Positions 34,072 to 42,506 of a stretch of DNA of 60,365 nt are shown here, one piece after another; within the stretch, counting starts at the first letter, position 1, and each line of letters starts with the position of its first letter. The notes under the pieces were generated by a model. It saw only the letters and a program-made list of their open reading frames with translations. It did not search any database and was not told the origin of the DNA. The stretch is from a virus. The position numbers and the translations under genes are program-made. The DNA is taken from positions 1-60,365 of IMG/VR virus record IMGVR_UViG_3300050138_000232, one strand, 5' to 3'.

Positions 34072-34713
34072 ATGGCAGCTTTAGTCGGGTATACAGGACA
34101 AGCAAACGCTAACCGCGTTTTTACTGCTTCAGGAGCAATCGCTTCGGGCGGTACAGCGCAGATATTGCTTCCTGTGGCAATATCCAGGAGCTCCCTGATC
34201 ATTCAGAATATAACCCAGACGGCAGGGCATAATATATTCATTACGATCGGAGCCCCTCCTGCAACATGTACGCTTTCGAGCGGAACCGTAAACACCGTGA
34301 CCGCCGGTAATGCTGGCGCCGGTTACAGCCGTCCGCCGCAGGTGTTTTTCTTCGGAGGTCTGTTGGCCAACAGAGCGTCAGCTCCTGCGCTGACCTTAGC
34401 GGGACTTCCTGATTACCCGTCTCCTCCTAATCCGGCGCAGGCGCATTGCGTCATGACTGGTTCGGCCCCGAATCAGACGATCGCTTCCATTGCTATTGAT
34501 AATCCCGGTTCAGGCTACGCGTATCCTCCTTATGTCCTGCTTATTAACGATCCGCTTGATCCTTACGGATATTCAGTCCCGTCAGCGACAAACGGCATTC
34601 AGTTAGCACCAGCCGGAGGTAGCTATACGAGCAACGGCTCTGTCTGCCCGACCGATCAGATTGCTATATTCAGCGCTGCCACTGACGCTTTCACATGCTA
34701 TTACACTTTATAA
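34072..34713 (+). CDS. Virion protein with G-x-G-Y modules
   Basis: 213 residues. Modules GNAGAGYSRPPQVFFFGG and DNPGSGYAYPPYVLLIND belong to the same repeat family as in the proteins at 19004 and 21665. N-terminal part GGTAQILLPVAISRSSLIIQNITQ.. and C-terminal part QIAIFSAATDAFTCYYT form a jelly-roll-like sandwich often seen in minor fibre or head-fibre proteins. Confidence 0.6.
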   Translation: MAALVGYTGQANANRVFTASGAIASGGTAQILLPVAISRSSLIIQNITQTAGHNIFITIGAPPATCTLSSGTVNTVTAGNAGAGYSRPPQVFFFGGLLANRASAPALTLAGLPDYPSPPNPAQAHCVMTGSAPNQTIASIAIDNPGSGYAYPPYVLLINDPLDPYGYSVPSATNGIQLAPAGGSYTSNGSVCPTDQIAIFSAATDAFTCYYTL

Positions 34714-34725
34714 TCAGGAGCATAT

Positions 34726-35298
34726 ATGACTATAAACAACCCTCCCGCTCTTAACGAAGCCGATTCGGCTCTGAAGTTCGTCACGTTGTTTCAGAAGCTG
34801 ATGGATCCCGTGCAGCGCAAAACAATCGCGGACGATATTACAGCGTTCCACGCTCTTAACGACACGGAAGCTAAGAAAGCTGCTGACGCTCGTGATCTTA
34901 TAAAGAAGCACACGGAGATTCTTAATGATACTAAGAGAATTTCTGAACAAAACGCTAAAGATCGTAAAGATCTTGAGCAAGACAAAGTCGCGCATAACGC
35001 GGCTGTTGATGCTGCTAATCAGAAATTAACGTCAGACAGAAATCTTCTGGTTGATGAACGGGCAAAGGCAAAGAAAATCGCAGACGAGGGTGAGCTCGCC
35101 ATGAGCCTTGCGTTGCAAAAAGAAAATGAGTTGAAGATTACCAAGAGTGATCACGAATCTGAAGTCGCTAAGTTAAATAAAGACAAGCAAGACCTCGCCG
35201 ACGAAAAGAAGAAGATAGACGAGTATAAGAAGCAGGTGATTGCTCTGGATGAAGAAACGAAAGCGAAAGTGGCAAAACTTAAGCAGTTTAATTTTTAA
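34726..35298 (+). CDS. Coiled-coil protein in the fibre region
   Basis: 190 residues, almost entirely a long Lys/Glu/Ala/Asp coiled coil from about residue 40 on (KKAADARDLIKKHTEILNDTKRISEQNAKDRKDLEQDK in parts). A shaft or trimerising rod between fibre parts is likely. No other motif. Confidence 0.65.
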   Translation: MTINNPPALNEADSALKFVTLFQKLMDPVQRKTIADDITAFHALNDTEAKKAADARDLIKKHTEILNDTKRISEQNAKDRKDLEQDKVAHNAAVDAANQKLTSDRNLLVDERAKAKKIADEGELAMSLALQKENELKITKSDHESEVAKLNKDKQDLADEKKKIDEYKKQVIALDEETKAKVAKLKQFNF

Positions 35299-35304
35299 TA
35301 TGAT

Positions 35305-35493
35305 ATGGGAATCAATAATCCAGGGACAAGCGCTGTCAACGAACGAGTTACCGCTCCTGGAAGTAACAGTCTCTGCAACGGCGTAGACGTATTCACAGCG
35401 GCTAGTGGTGGAGGCGGTAATTTCTATATAACTGAGAGTGGCGATTTCTATGTTACTGAAGACGGTTTAGACAATTATGTAACAGAGTCGTAA
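35305..35493 (+). CDS. Small fibre-region protein
   Basis: 62 residues. The end carries short direct repeats FYITESGDFYVTEDGLDNYVTES, i.e. three copies of a Y(I/V)TE(S/D) strand, as in beta-repeat fibre tips. Start follows a weak AT-rich leader. The function is not known. Confidence 0.55.
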   Translation: MGINNPGTSAVNERVTAPGSNSLCNGVDVFTAASGGGGNFYITESGDFYVTEDGLDNYVTES

Positions 35494-35494
35494 C

Positions 35495-36622
35495 ATGGCT
35501 AATGTAAAACTAAGTCAAATAGCCTCTGGAGGTGCGATCGTTATCGCAACCGACCAGGTCATCGGTGTTCGCAGTGGAACGACAGATGTACAACTCACGC
35601 TTGGCACTATCGCCTCGCAAGCTGTTGCCATGAGCGGAGATCTGACAGGGAATTACCCGAGCCCGACGATAGCTAAAATCCAAGGAATAGCGATAACGGG
35701 CACCACAGGGACGGGTAACGTTGTTCTTGACACGTCACCGGTCCTTGTAACTCCAGCTCTCGGCACACCATCCTCCGGTGTTGCTACCAATCTCACAGGC
35801 ACGGCTTCGGGACTTACTGCAGGGAACGTAACAACGAATGCAAATTTGACGGGCGCGATTACTTCTTCAGGTAACGCTACATCGTTAGGTTCTTTTAGCT
35901 CGGCTAATTTACTAGCAGCGTTAACTGATGAAACTGGAACCGGCGCGGCTGTATTCGCAACATCTCCTACGCTTGTAACACCATTGCTTGGTACGCCAAC
36001 ATCAGGCGTTATGACGAATGTAACTGGAACAGCGTCTGGTCTTACTTCCGGTATTACACTCGCTCTGAAATCAGCGACTACTACAGTTGATGTGTCGGCA
36101 GCAACTGCTCCTACATCTGGTCAGGTATTGACCGCCACCAGTGGAACGGCAGCTACATGGCAGACTGTAAGTGGAACTGGTACAGTGACGAGCATAATTG
36201 CAGGAACCGGATTGACTGGTGGAACCATAACGACCACCGGGACGATTGCTATAGACTCGACTGTCACCACTCTCAGTGGAGCGCAGACTCTCACCAATAA
36301 ACGTATAACTAAACGTGTATTGGCACTCTCGGCAAATTCAGCAACTCCAGCTATCAACACAGATTCTTTTGATGTAGTGCATATTACAGCGCAAACCGCC
36401 GCTATCACGTCATTTACCAGTAGTCTTACCGGAACACCTGTTGATGGTGACACCTTACGAATATCAGTTACTGGTACAGGTTCAGTCGGACTTACATTTG
36501 GGACTTCATTCGAGGCTAGCACGGTGTCGCTTCCGACAACAACTGTTTCAACGACAAGACTTGATATAGGTTTCTTCTGGAATACAGAAACAACCAAATG
36601 GCGCTGTGTAGCATCGGCTTAA
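35495..36622 (+). CDS. Tail fibre protein, Thr/Gly/Ser-rich repeats
   Basis: 375 residues. Contains repeated units LVTPALGTPSSGVATNLTGTASGLTAG and LVTPLLGTPTSGVMTNVTGTASGLTSG (each given in part), a module very common in phage fibres, with KISQIASGGAIVIATDQVIGVR at the start and a beta-rich C terminus GDTLRISVTGTGSVGLTFGTSFEAS. Likely a long thin fibre. Confidence 0.72.
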   Translation: MANVKLSQIASGGAIVIATDQVIGVRSGTTDVQLTLGTIASQAVAMSGDLTGNYPSPTIAKIQGIAITGTTGTGNVVLDTSPVLVTPALGTPSSGVATNLTGTASGLTAGNVTTNANLTGAITSSGNATSLGSFSSANLLAALTDETGTGAAVFATSPTLVTPLLGTPTSGVMTNVTGTASGLTSGITLALKSATTTVDVSAATAPTSGQVLTATSGTAATWQTVSGTGTVTSIIAGTGLTGGTITTTGTIAIDSTVTTLSGAQTLTNKRITKRVLALSANSATPAINTDSFDVVHITAQTAAITSFTSSLTGTPVDGDTLRISVTGTGSVGLTFGTSFEASTVSLPTTTVSTTRLDIGFFWNTETTKWRCVASA

Positions 36623-36635
36623 TAAAGGATAGTGT

Positions 36636-36773
36636 ATGCGCATATTTACAATTGTTATAGAAGTTCCTGATATGACCTTGGAAGATGATGTATTCCAAAG
36701 TGAAATTCAGACTATCATTGATAGTATTACTCCAAATACTCGTGTAGCTTCAACCACACATGTTGATGAATAA
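36636..36773 (+). CDS. Small hypothetical protein between fibre genes
   Basis: 45 residues, MRIFTIVIEVPDMTLEDDVFQSEIQTIID.., acidic. AAAGGATAG precedes the start by about 6 nt and the TAA overlaps the ATG of the next gene (TAATG), which supports translation. Perhaps a fibre-folding helper; not recognised. Confidence 0.6.
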   Translation: MRIFTIVIEVPDMTLEDDVFQSEIQTIIDSITPNTRVASTTHVDE

Positions 36774-38848
36774 TGGGAACGATCACACCCTCAGTAGCTG
36801 GTGGTAATTGGAGTGCAACAGGAGCATGGACTCTAGGTGTTGTACCTACTGCGGCAGATGATGTTGTTTTTCATGCTGGAGCAGGAAATATAACAGTTGA
36901 TGGAACCTCTGGAAGTCCATCTTTATGTCGTTCCCTTGATTTGAATACATTTTCTTATGCTGGAACTCTTACTATGGGTAGCACAGCAGTTCTGACAATT
37001 GGTGATAGTGCTGGTGGCAGTATGACAATGCCTTCTACTGGACTAACATTCGCACCTAATGCTACATCAAAGATAAATTTCGTTTCCACTACAACGGGTA
37101 ATACTATAACCACTGGAGGCCATACCTATGGTGCAATAGTATTTAATGGTTCTGGTGGTGGATGGACATTGCAAGATGCTTTTAAAGCTCCTTCTGCTGG
37201 CTCTACTGTGCTTCTTACGCTTACTGCCGGGACACTCGACACCAATGGCCAGACAATAACTAACTTTAATTTTTCCGGTGCATCTGGCGCGACTTTAACT
37301 CTTGGCGCGACAGCTTGGAATGCTCGTACCTTGTGGTCAGCTAATTCGGGGATGACCCTTAACGCCAATACGTCCACTATAACGGTTAGTACTAACACTA
37401 TTGGCAATGCATTTGCAGGAGGAGGGCTTACTTATAATAACGTAACGCTTTCTCCTTCCCTCGGCGGAACGATTGCGATTACAGGAGCCAATGTTTATGC
37501 TACACTAACGCTCTCTCCAACATCAGGTGCAGCCAAAACTTCTGTAATATCTATACCAAATAGTGCCACCCAAACCTGCACTAATCTTACATGCACCGGC
37601 AATTCAGCAGCAAATCGTTTCCTATTTGAAAGTGACCTTGTAGGTACGGCTGCTACAGTATCTTGCTCAACCACGGTGTCAGTAACTCATGTTGATTTTC
37701 AGGATATAACCGCTGCCGGGGCAGCCAGTTGGGATAAACATACATCTACTAATTTTGGAGATGCTGGAGGCAATACAGGTATCGCATTCACTACAGCTCA
37801 AACTAATTTCTATCAAACTGCTGTGACTGATAATTTCTCTACAACCGCTAAATGGTTCTTAGCCACAAATGGTGGGGGTGGCGCTGGACGTATTCCCCTG
37901 CCGCAGGATACAGGCCGCTTTGATGCAAACTCTGTTACCGCAGCTAGTAAAACCGTAACGCAAGATATGCCAAGGATGGGAAGTATTAACTGGACAAGTG
38001 TAGCAAACTCGCCGGTTTGCGCTTTAGGAACCAATTCAATTCTTGGAAGCACAATAACTTTTACTTCTGCGATGTCAGTTACAGGAACACTTACAACGGC
38101 GGGGCGGGGCACTCAGACACTTACGTGCGGTGCTTTGACCCTACTGGCTGTTACGGCAAACGGTTTTGGCGGAACATTGACTCTAGCTGATACCTTCGCT
38201 AGCTCCGCCACCGTTACCTTAACGCAGGGAACTTTCGATGCTGCAACCAATAATGTAACGGTAACTTCAAGTGCTTTTGTTAGTTCAAATTCCAATACCA
38301 GAACTCTTAAAATGGGTTCTGCAAAATGGACATTAAATGGAACGGGAACAATTTGGAATACCGGAACTACTACAGGGTTAACTATTTCAAATAGTACTGG
38401 GACGATAGAATTATCCGATACGTCAGCTTCCGCTAAAACTTTCACCAGTGGCGGCATTTCGATGACGGGCGAAGGAATACAGGTTGACGGCGCAGCAAGC
38501 GCCGGGATTGTTACTTTTTCAGGCGCTATGTCAATTGCCAATATGGCATGGCAAGCTAACTGCTCAATTAAATTTACCATTAATACCACCTATACTGTGA
38601 CGGGGTTATCAACTACTGCTTCAAGTGGTAATACCGCTACAATTGCTAGTACAACAGCCAGTACTAAAGCGACTATTTCATGTGCTAATAATGTGGATTT
38701 AGACTGGTTGGTTCTAACCGATAATACAGCAACTAATAATATTCCTTTTTATGCGGGGCCAGATTCGACTTTGTTAAGAACTTCGAATTGGAGTAATACC
38801 AATAGACCTGCCGGTGGTGTTAATTCTAATTTCTTTATGTTCATGTAA
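36773..38848 (+). CDS. Large beta-helix-type fibre/adhesin protein
   Basis: 691 residues, Thr/Ser/Gly/Asn-rich with repeating strands such as GTLTMGSTAVLTIGDSAGGSMTM and TLTCGALTLLAVTANGFGGTLTLADTF, typical of right-handed beta-helices. N terminus GGNWSATGAWTLGVVPTAADDVVF is a common opening of phage and bacterial surface beta-helix proteins. It is more AT-rich than the virion operon, suggesting module exchange. Candidate receptor-binding protein. Confidence 0.68.
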   Translation: MGTITPSVAGGNWSATGAWTLGVVPTAADDVVFHAGAGNITVDGTSGSPSLCRSLDLNTFSYAGTLTMGSTAVLTIGDSAGGSMTMPSTGLTFAPNATSKINFVSTTTGNTITTGGHTYGAIVFNGSGGGWTLQDAFKAPSAGSTVLLTLTAGTLDTNGQTITNFNFSGASGATLTLGATAWNARTLWSANSGMTLNANTSTITVSTNTIGNAFAGGGLTYNNVTLSPSLGGTIAITGANVYATLTLSPTSGAAKTSVISIPNSATQTCTNLTCTGNSAANRFLFESDLVGTAATVSCSTTVSVTHVDFQDITAAGAASWDKHTSTNFGDAGGNTGIAFTTAQTNFYQTAVTDNFSTTAKWFLATNGGGGAGRIPLPQDTGRFDANSVTAASKTVTQDMPRMGSINWTSVANSPVCALGTNSILGSTITFTSAMSVTGTLTTAGRGTQTLTCGALTLLAVTANGFGGTLTLADTFASSATVTLTQGTFDAATNNVTVTSSAFVSSNSNTRTLKMGSAKWTLNGTGTIWNTGTTTGLTISNSTGTIELSDTSASAKTFTSGGISMTGEGIQVDGAASAGIVTFSGAMSIANMAWQANCSIKFTINTTYTVTGLSTTASSGNTATIASTTASTKATISCANNVDLDWLVLTDNTATNNIPFYAGPDSTLLRTSNWSNTNRPAGGVNSNFFMFM

Positions 38849-38915
38849 TCATTGAAATTAATCTCTTGTCCTGATATTCTATATTGAATGCTTACGAGTA
38901 CAGGAATAATATGAC

Positions 38916-39128
38916 ATGGACAAGGAAACCGCTGAAAGACTCCGAAACCTAGAGATCGAACAAGGCATTGATAGAGGTGTGCATAAATGGATACGAACGG
39001 TCTGCATAACATCGACCTCGACATTCATGGGATTCTGCATTTGGCTGGGAGGCCAACTTTACGACAAATTCGATGCGATCAAAGCAGGAGTTTTGGCATT
39101 CCTAGCCGCTGGCAGGCATGGACCATGA
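38916..39128 (+). CDS. Single-transmembrane protein of the lysis region
   Basis: 70 residues with a polar helical N terminus and one membrane helix (VCITSTSTFMGFCIWLGGQLY region, about 29-50), then a short basic tail. Located first in the lysis block; may be a holin-like or i-spanin-like protein. GGAATAATATGAC precedes the start. Confidence 0.6.
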   Translation: MDKETAERLRNLEIEQGIDRGVHKWIRTVCITSTSTFMGFCIWLGGQLYDKFDAIKAGVLAFLAAGRHGP

Positions 39129-39292
39129 GAATGCATTATTGTATGTGGATAGCGATGGCTATTTCTTTCATAGTGTTTGGGATGCTGTGGCGTGGTCGTG
39201 AAGATATGATTATCCAGCAGAACATTAATGCCGCTACTGCAGCAGTTTTCATGAGTATGCCAATAAAATCATTAACGGAATATAAGATATGA
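39125..39292 (+). CDS. Small membrane protein of the lysis region
   Basis: 55 residues, MRMHYCMWIAMAISFIVFGMLWRGREDM.., one membrane segment at the N terminus and a short helical tail (IIQQNINAATAAVFMSM). Start 39125 shares ATGA with the previous stop. It lies directly before the endolysin gene with another ATGA overlap. Confidence 0.6.
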   Translation: MRMHYCMWIAMAISFIVFGMLWRGREDMIIQQNINAATAAVFMSMPIKSLTEYKI

Positions 39293-39684
39293 CCGATTCA
39301 AATGTTAATGATTTATGCACAGAACTATTACCTATCTACCGTGAATGGATGATGCAGTGTAATGCGGCTGGATTGGCAGTTAAAGCTATTGTGACATATC
39401 GCTCAGCAACCGATCAGAATACCGCTAAAGCTAAAGGACTCAGCAAAGCTGCATCAGGAGAATCACCACATAATTGCTGTGATAACGATGGAAATCCCGC
39501 TAGTAAAGCTTTTGATTTTGCGTGTTTTGACACAGATGGAAAATACATAACCGATGGAACTGATGATAGTTATCGCCAAGCTGGTGAAATAGGTGTACAA
39601 TTAGGATTAGTATGGGGTGGGGACTGGTCTGGCTTCAAAGATTGGGATCACTTGGAATTATCAAATTGGAGGACTAATGTTTAA
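39289..39684 (+). CDS. Endolysin, M15-type L-alanyl-D-glutamate peptidase
   Basis: 131 residues. Zinc ligands are H61 (GESPHNCCDNDG), D76 (KAFDFACF) and H121 (DWDHLEL), the S.H......D and W.H order of M15 peptidases, with the substrate Arg in TYRSATDQN. No signal peptide, so a holin is needed for release. Slightly shorter than the usual 130-150, but complete. Confidence 0.88.
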   Translation: MTDSNVNDLCTELLPIYREWMMQCNAAGLAVKAIVTYRSATDQNTAKAKGLSKAASGESPHNCCDNDGNPASKAFDFACFDTDGKYITDGTDDSYRQAGEIGVQLGLVWGGDWSGFKDWDHLELSNWRTNV

Positions 39685-39952
39685 TCACCTTAAAAACGAA
39701 CTAGCCTCTATATGGCATAAGCTAGTAACCGGTTCCGAAAAGGATGCCGACAACATAATCGAATGGTTTAACAACAAAGAGAAGGAAATTCTTATGACTA
39801 TTGCTGACGATATCGCCACAATCAAAGCCGCTGTGACTGCTCCTGCTGTTCCAGTAACCGTTGACCTCACTCCGGTTGAAACTGCTGTAGCTGGCGTAAA
39901 AACAGATACTGCTGCTATTCTAGCGGAATTGACTCCTACGCCTAAACCGTAA
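39677..39952 (+). CDS. Hypothetical lysis-region protein
   Basis: 91 residues from MFNHLKNELASIWHKLVTGSEKDADNIIEWFNNKEKEI, helical, then a Pro/Val/Thr-rich tail. Overlaps the endolysin by 8 bases. No membrane helix. Similar small soluble proteins lie between endolysin and 3TM holin in other phages; role unknown. Confidence 0.6.
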   Translation: MFNHLKNELASIWHKLVTGSEKDADNIIEWFNNKEKEILMTIADDIATIKAAVTAPAVPVTVDLTPVETAVAGVKTDTAAILAELTPTPKP

Positions 39953-39953
39953 T

Positions 39954-40361
39954 ATGGCTTTTGACCCCGTTACCGCAGGGCTGGATTTCGCTGGTAAATT
40001 GCTTGATAAGCTATTTCCAGACCCTACGGCACGGGCACAAGCTCAAATTCAACTTCTACAGATCCAGCAATCTGGAGAACTCGCGCAACTTTCTATAGAC
40101 CAAGAAGAAGCAAAAAACGAAAATATCTTCGTTTCAGGATGGCGACCAGCTCTTGGATGGGTATGTGTTGCAGCTTTTGCTTATCATTATGTTTTTCAAC
40201 CTTTCTTGATTTTTTTGCTTACGCAATTTGGAGCAAAAGTAATATTACCGGATTTCGATATGAATACGCTTTCTACAGTTCTTATGGGTATGCTTGGCCT
40301 TGGTAGCCTTCGTACTGTCGAGAAAATGTCTGATAAAGCGCAAATGCCATGGCAAAAGTAG
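39954..40361 (+). CDS. 3TM holin (gene-transfer-agent type)
   Basis: 135 residues. The N-terminal helix LLDKLFPDPTARAQAQIQLLQIQQSGELAQLSIDQEEAKNENIFVSGWRP and the membrane part WRPALGWVCVAAFAYHYVFQPFLIFLL, ending MGMLGLGSLRTVEKM, are the signature of the GTA-type 3TM holin family. Expected to permeabilise the inner membrane and release the endolysin at 39289. Confidence 0.82.
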   Translation: MAFDPVTAGLDFAGKLLDKLFPDPTARAQAQIQLLQIQQSGELAQLSIDQEEAKNENIFVSGWRPALGWVCVAAFAYHYVFQPFLIFLLTQFGAKVILPDFDMNTLSTVLMGMLGLGSLRTVEKMSDKAQMPWQK

Positions 40362-40465
40362 CCATTATATCACTTCTTCTCCTCACCTCTTGTTCCTGCC
40401 ATGATTGGGGCACCCGATGTCCCCTCATTTTCCCAAGGGCTGATTATATGGATTTTATCGGATAA
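40349..40465 (+). CDS. Rz1-like outer-membrane lipoprotein (o-spanin candidate)
   Basis: 38 residues in a frame starting inside the 3' end of the holin gene. MAKVAIISLLLLTSC is a lipoprotein signal with lipobox LTSC (Cys15); mature CSCHDWGTRCPLIFPRADYMDFIG has a C..WG..CP pattern seen in small phage lysis lipoproteins. Position last in the lysis cassette and embedding in the previous gene fit Rz1. Its stop abuts the stop of the minus-strand gene at 40466. Confidence 0.62.
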   Translation: MAKVAIISLLLLTSCSCHDWGTRCPLIFPRADYMDFIG

Positions 40466-40750
40466 TCAGTCCTCTAGAACTTTTCTGAGATGCTCGTCAT
40501 CTTCATCGATATGAGAATAAACTTTAGCTAACATCGACCCATCAGTATGCCCCATCGTAGCGGCGATTTCCAGATGGCCATGCTTTGCCTTTAGCTTCCT
40601 AGTGGCGTAACCGTGCCTAGCATCATACATGCATAATTTCTTGCCAGATATACAATGCATTCCCGGCCCAACATATTTTGCACTATTTTCCATAGCATCA
40701 GCCATTAGATTTATGGCGAAAACCCGGTCTTCTTCTGGCATATCTGTCAT
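40466..40750 (-). pseudogene. C-terminal fragment of a tyrosine recombinase (integrase)
   Basis: 94 residues. YDARHGYATRKLKAKHG supplies the box II Arg, with Tyr at the usual His position, followed by MGHTDGSMLAKVYSHI with the conserved His and nucleophile Tyr. The N-terminal arm/core domains and box I Arg are absent. An in-frame TGA lies just before the ATG and no recombinase sequence is seen upstream. It is probably the remnant of an integrase, so integration ability is doubtful. Confidence 0.75.
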
Positions 40751-40842
40751 TCGTCATCTCGTGTCTTAGTAGAGTGAACGGTCAATTTTGGCGTCGTTGA
40801 CTTCTTCCTCGGTTTCCGGGATGTCCGTATGCTTGCTAGGTT

Positions 40843-40860
40843 CAACACTGGTCAGTGTTG
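40843..40860. repeat. 18-bp inverted repeat next to the integrase remnant
   Basis: CAACACTG, GT, CAGTGTTG is a perfect palindrome with a 2-bp centre. GCGCATTTTT follows on the plus strand, so it may act as a terminator for rightward transcription from the lysis block, or as a binding site. The minus strand around 40770-40870 encodes an open VEPSKHTDIPETEEEVNDAKIDRSLY-like stretch with no start codon, perhaps a gene remnant. Confidence 0.5.
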
Positions 40861-40897
40861 GCGCATTTTTCGCACATCATCTTTAGCGGGTAAGCCT

Positions 40898-41083
40898 TCA
40901 ATCGTTCATTCTCGCGCCCGTTTCTTCGCCGCCAGTGTAGATGTAGTCCGTTGGCGTAACAGTGACGCATAAACCCACCTCGAAACAATGCTCACGGCAA
41001 ATCTGCTTGATGATGGCTATATCGCCAGCAACAAAGATATTGCAGTAGAAGGTATCGCATTGCTCTTTTGTTAGCTTTTTCAC
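40898..41083 (-). CDS. Small Cys-containing hypothetical protein
   Basis: 61 residues, MKKLTKEQCDTFYCNIFVAGDIAIIKQICREHCFEVGLCVTVTPTDYIYTGG. Four Cys residues but no spaced metal motif. The C terminus resembles the small antitoxin-like or sensor proteins of phage accessory operons only loosely. Coupled to 41080 by ATGA. Confidence 0.6.
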   Translation of the reverse strand: MKKLTKEQCDTFYCNIFVAGDIAIIKQICREHCFEVGLCVTVTPTDYIYTGGEETGARMND

Positions 41084-41490
41084 GATAACTGACCTTCTAT
41101 TTTGGTAGTCTCGGTTAGTATTGCTAAAGCTGCCTTAGCTCTATCTCCGCATCTCGCTGTAAAATCATGGTGTGTTCCAAATGCTCTATCTGCCAAGGCT
41201 GCAATATCTTCTAATGCGATTTTTAGCTTTTCCACCTCACCCGATTCCCGCATGGTTGATAATGCTGTTTCCCAAGCCCTCTGATAAATCATTGTTGCGG
41301 CCAGCATGAACTCTAACCCACGCGCTCTGTATTGCTCCAAATAAGCGTTCTGCTTTGCAAGCATGATTTCATCTTGCGACAACTCAACCGGCTGTCCGGT
41401 TTTGGCGGCATGCAGGACTTTTTCTAGATCGGCAGATTCCATGCCCAAAATATCCGCTGCTTTAGCTATACGCTGCCTTTCAATCGACAT
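41080..41490 (-). CDS. Hypothetical helical protein
   Basis: 136 residues, highly helical, starting MSIERQRIAKAADILGMESADLEKVLHAAKTG. EKLKIALEDIAALADRAFGTHHDFTARCGDRAKAALAIL is a second helical unit. No catalytic motif. It overlaps the next upstream gene by 11 bases. Confidence 0.65.
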   Translation of the reverse strand: MSIERQRIAKAADILGMESADLEKVLHAAKTGQPVELSQDEIMLAKQNAYLEQYRARGLEFMLAATMIYQRAWETALSTMRESGEVEKLKIALEDIAALADRAFGTHHDFTARCGDRAKAALAILTETTKIEGQLS

Positions 41491-42139
41491 ACTTCACCCC
41501 TGCTGCGTCTAGGACGGCTTTTGCTTCTCTGTCGCAGAAATTGCCACAGGCATCTGCGTAAGATGGGGACAATACTTTCGGGAATCTTGCCTTAAGCAGA
41601 GCAATAGCACATACCACACCCGACACCGGCTTGAGTTGCTTATTCAATTCGTAGTATTTCTTCTTGTAAAACTCGGCCTGCTCATAAGCGGCGGTGTATG
41701 CGCCTTCCAGAGATTCGGTGTCCGAAATCTCCCCGGATGAGATAGGTTCCGTTGCACGGAGGTAAGGGCGGATTGCTTTCAAAGCTGACACCATAGATTC
41801 CCGACAGCATCCGATATTATCGTGCTGGTTTTCAAGCTGGTCATTGGCATATGCATCAATCATTATTCCGAGTAAATATGCATCATTCTTTGTGGCGTTA
41901 TCCCGTATCTCACTCGTATTGGCAGGGGATGGCGTTGCCGCGCCCGCGCTCACGCTACTGGATTGAATAGCGGCGTTCGCCTCATCCTTACGGGTAGAGG
42001 CATCCCCCATAGCTGCATCCACAACCTGCTTAATAAGGTCGTAAATATTTCCTTCAATGATTTTACCGTCTTTATCAAAGCCTAGCCGTACATAAGCGGC
42101 AGCGGCTGCATGGTAATCGATTGGCGGTTCGGTTTTCAT
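41480..42139 (-). CDS. Hypothetical protein
   Basis: 219 residues. N terminus PPIDYHAAAAAYVRLGFDKDGKIIEGNIYDLIKQVVDAAM, low-complexity middle, then a helix (AYTAAYEQAEFYKKKYYELNKQLKPVS) and a Cys-containing end (ACGNFCDREAKAVLDAAG). Proteins with this AAAAYV..LGFD opening occur in accessory operons of enteric-type phages. Function unknown. Confidence 0.62.
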   Translation of the reverse strand: MKTEPPIDYHAAAAAYVRLGFDKDGKIIEGNIYDLIKQVVDAAMGDASTRKDEANAAIQSSSVSAGAATPSPANTSEIRDNATKNDAYLLGIMIDAYANDQLENQHDNIGCCRESMVSALKAIRPYLRATEPISSGEISDTESLEGAYTAAYEQAEFYKKKYYELNKQLKPVSGVVCAIALLKARFPKVLSPSYADACGNFCDREAKAVLDAAGVKYVD

Positions 42140-42327
42140 GGTTTATTCTCCTGTATTAAATCACTTGTCTTGGACATGGCTTCCAGTACGTGCTTATGGC
42201 CGTCAGTCACGCCCTTTTCATATCCATCTGCATAGCCACGCTTCTTACCTGCGAAATAGTAAAGAACCACGCACAATGCCCATAGCGCACTTACAATAAG
42301 CAACTCATTCAGCGAATCGTTGGTCAT
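42136..42327 (-). CDS. Small single-membrane-segment protein
   Basis: 63 residues. One hydrophobic helix (LLIVSALWALCVVLYYFAG, about 8-26) followed by a Gly/Tyr-rich KKRGYADGYEKGVTDGHKHV amphipathic region common to small phage inner-membrane proteins. ATGA couplings at both ends. Confidence 0.62.
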   Translation of the reverse strand: MTNDSLNELLIVSALWALCVVLYYFAGKKRGYADGYEKGVTDGHKHVLEAMSKTSDLIQENKP

Positions 42328-42506
42328 CCACCTAATATCCTTCCATTTTCACCAAACTTTTTGCCCATTTCCCATTGCGCGGTTCGTTCAGGTGTAGAAA
42401 ACCAGCCAATGTGACAGTTGCGCGTGTTCGGCCCATTTTCTCCGCAGTCCACTCCAGCCCAATAAGGCGATTCAAGCGGTTTCTCAACAATCATTTCCTT
42501 GGTCAT
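42324..42506 (-). CDS. Small hypothetical protein
   Basis: 60 residues from MTKEMIVEKPLESPYWAGVDCGENGPNTRNCHIGWFSTPERTAQWEMGKKFGENGR. Start 42506 chosen because its CAT overlaps the upstream stop (ATGA); a longer frame starting at 42593 has no support. The W....G..F G pattern resembles small ribosome-modulation-like phage proteins, loosely. Confidence 0.6.
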   Translation of the reverse strand: MTKEMIVEKPLESPYWAGVDCGENGPNTRNCHIGWFSTPERTAQWEMGKKFGENGRILGG

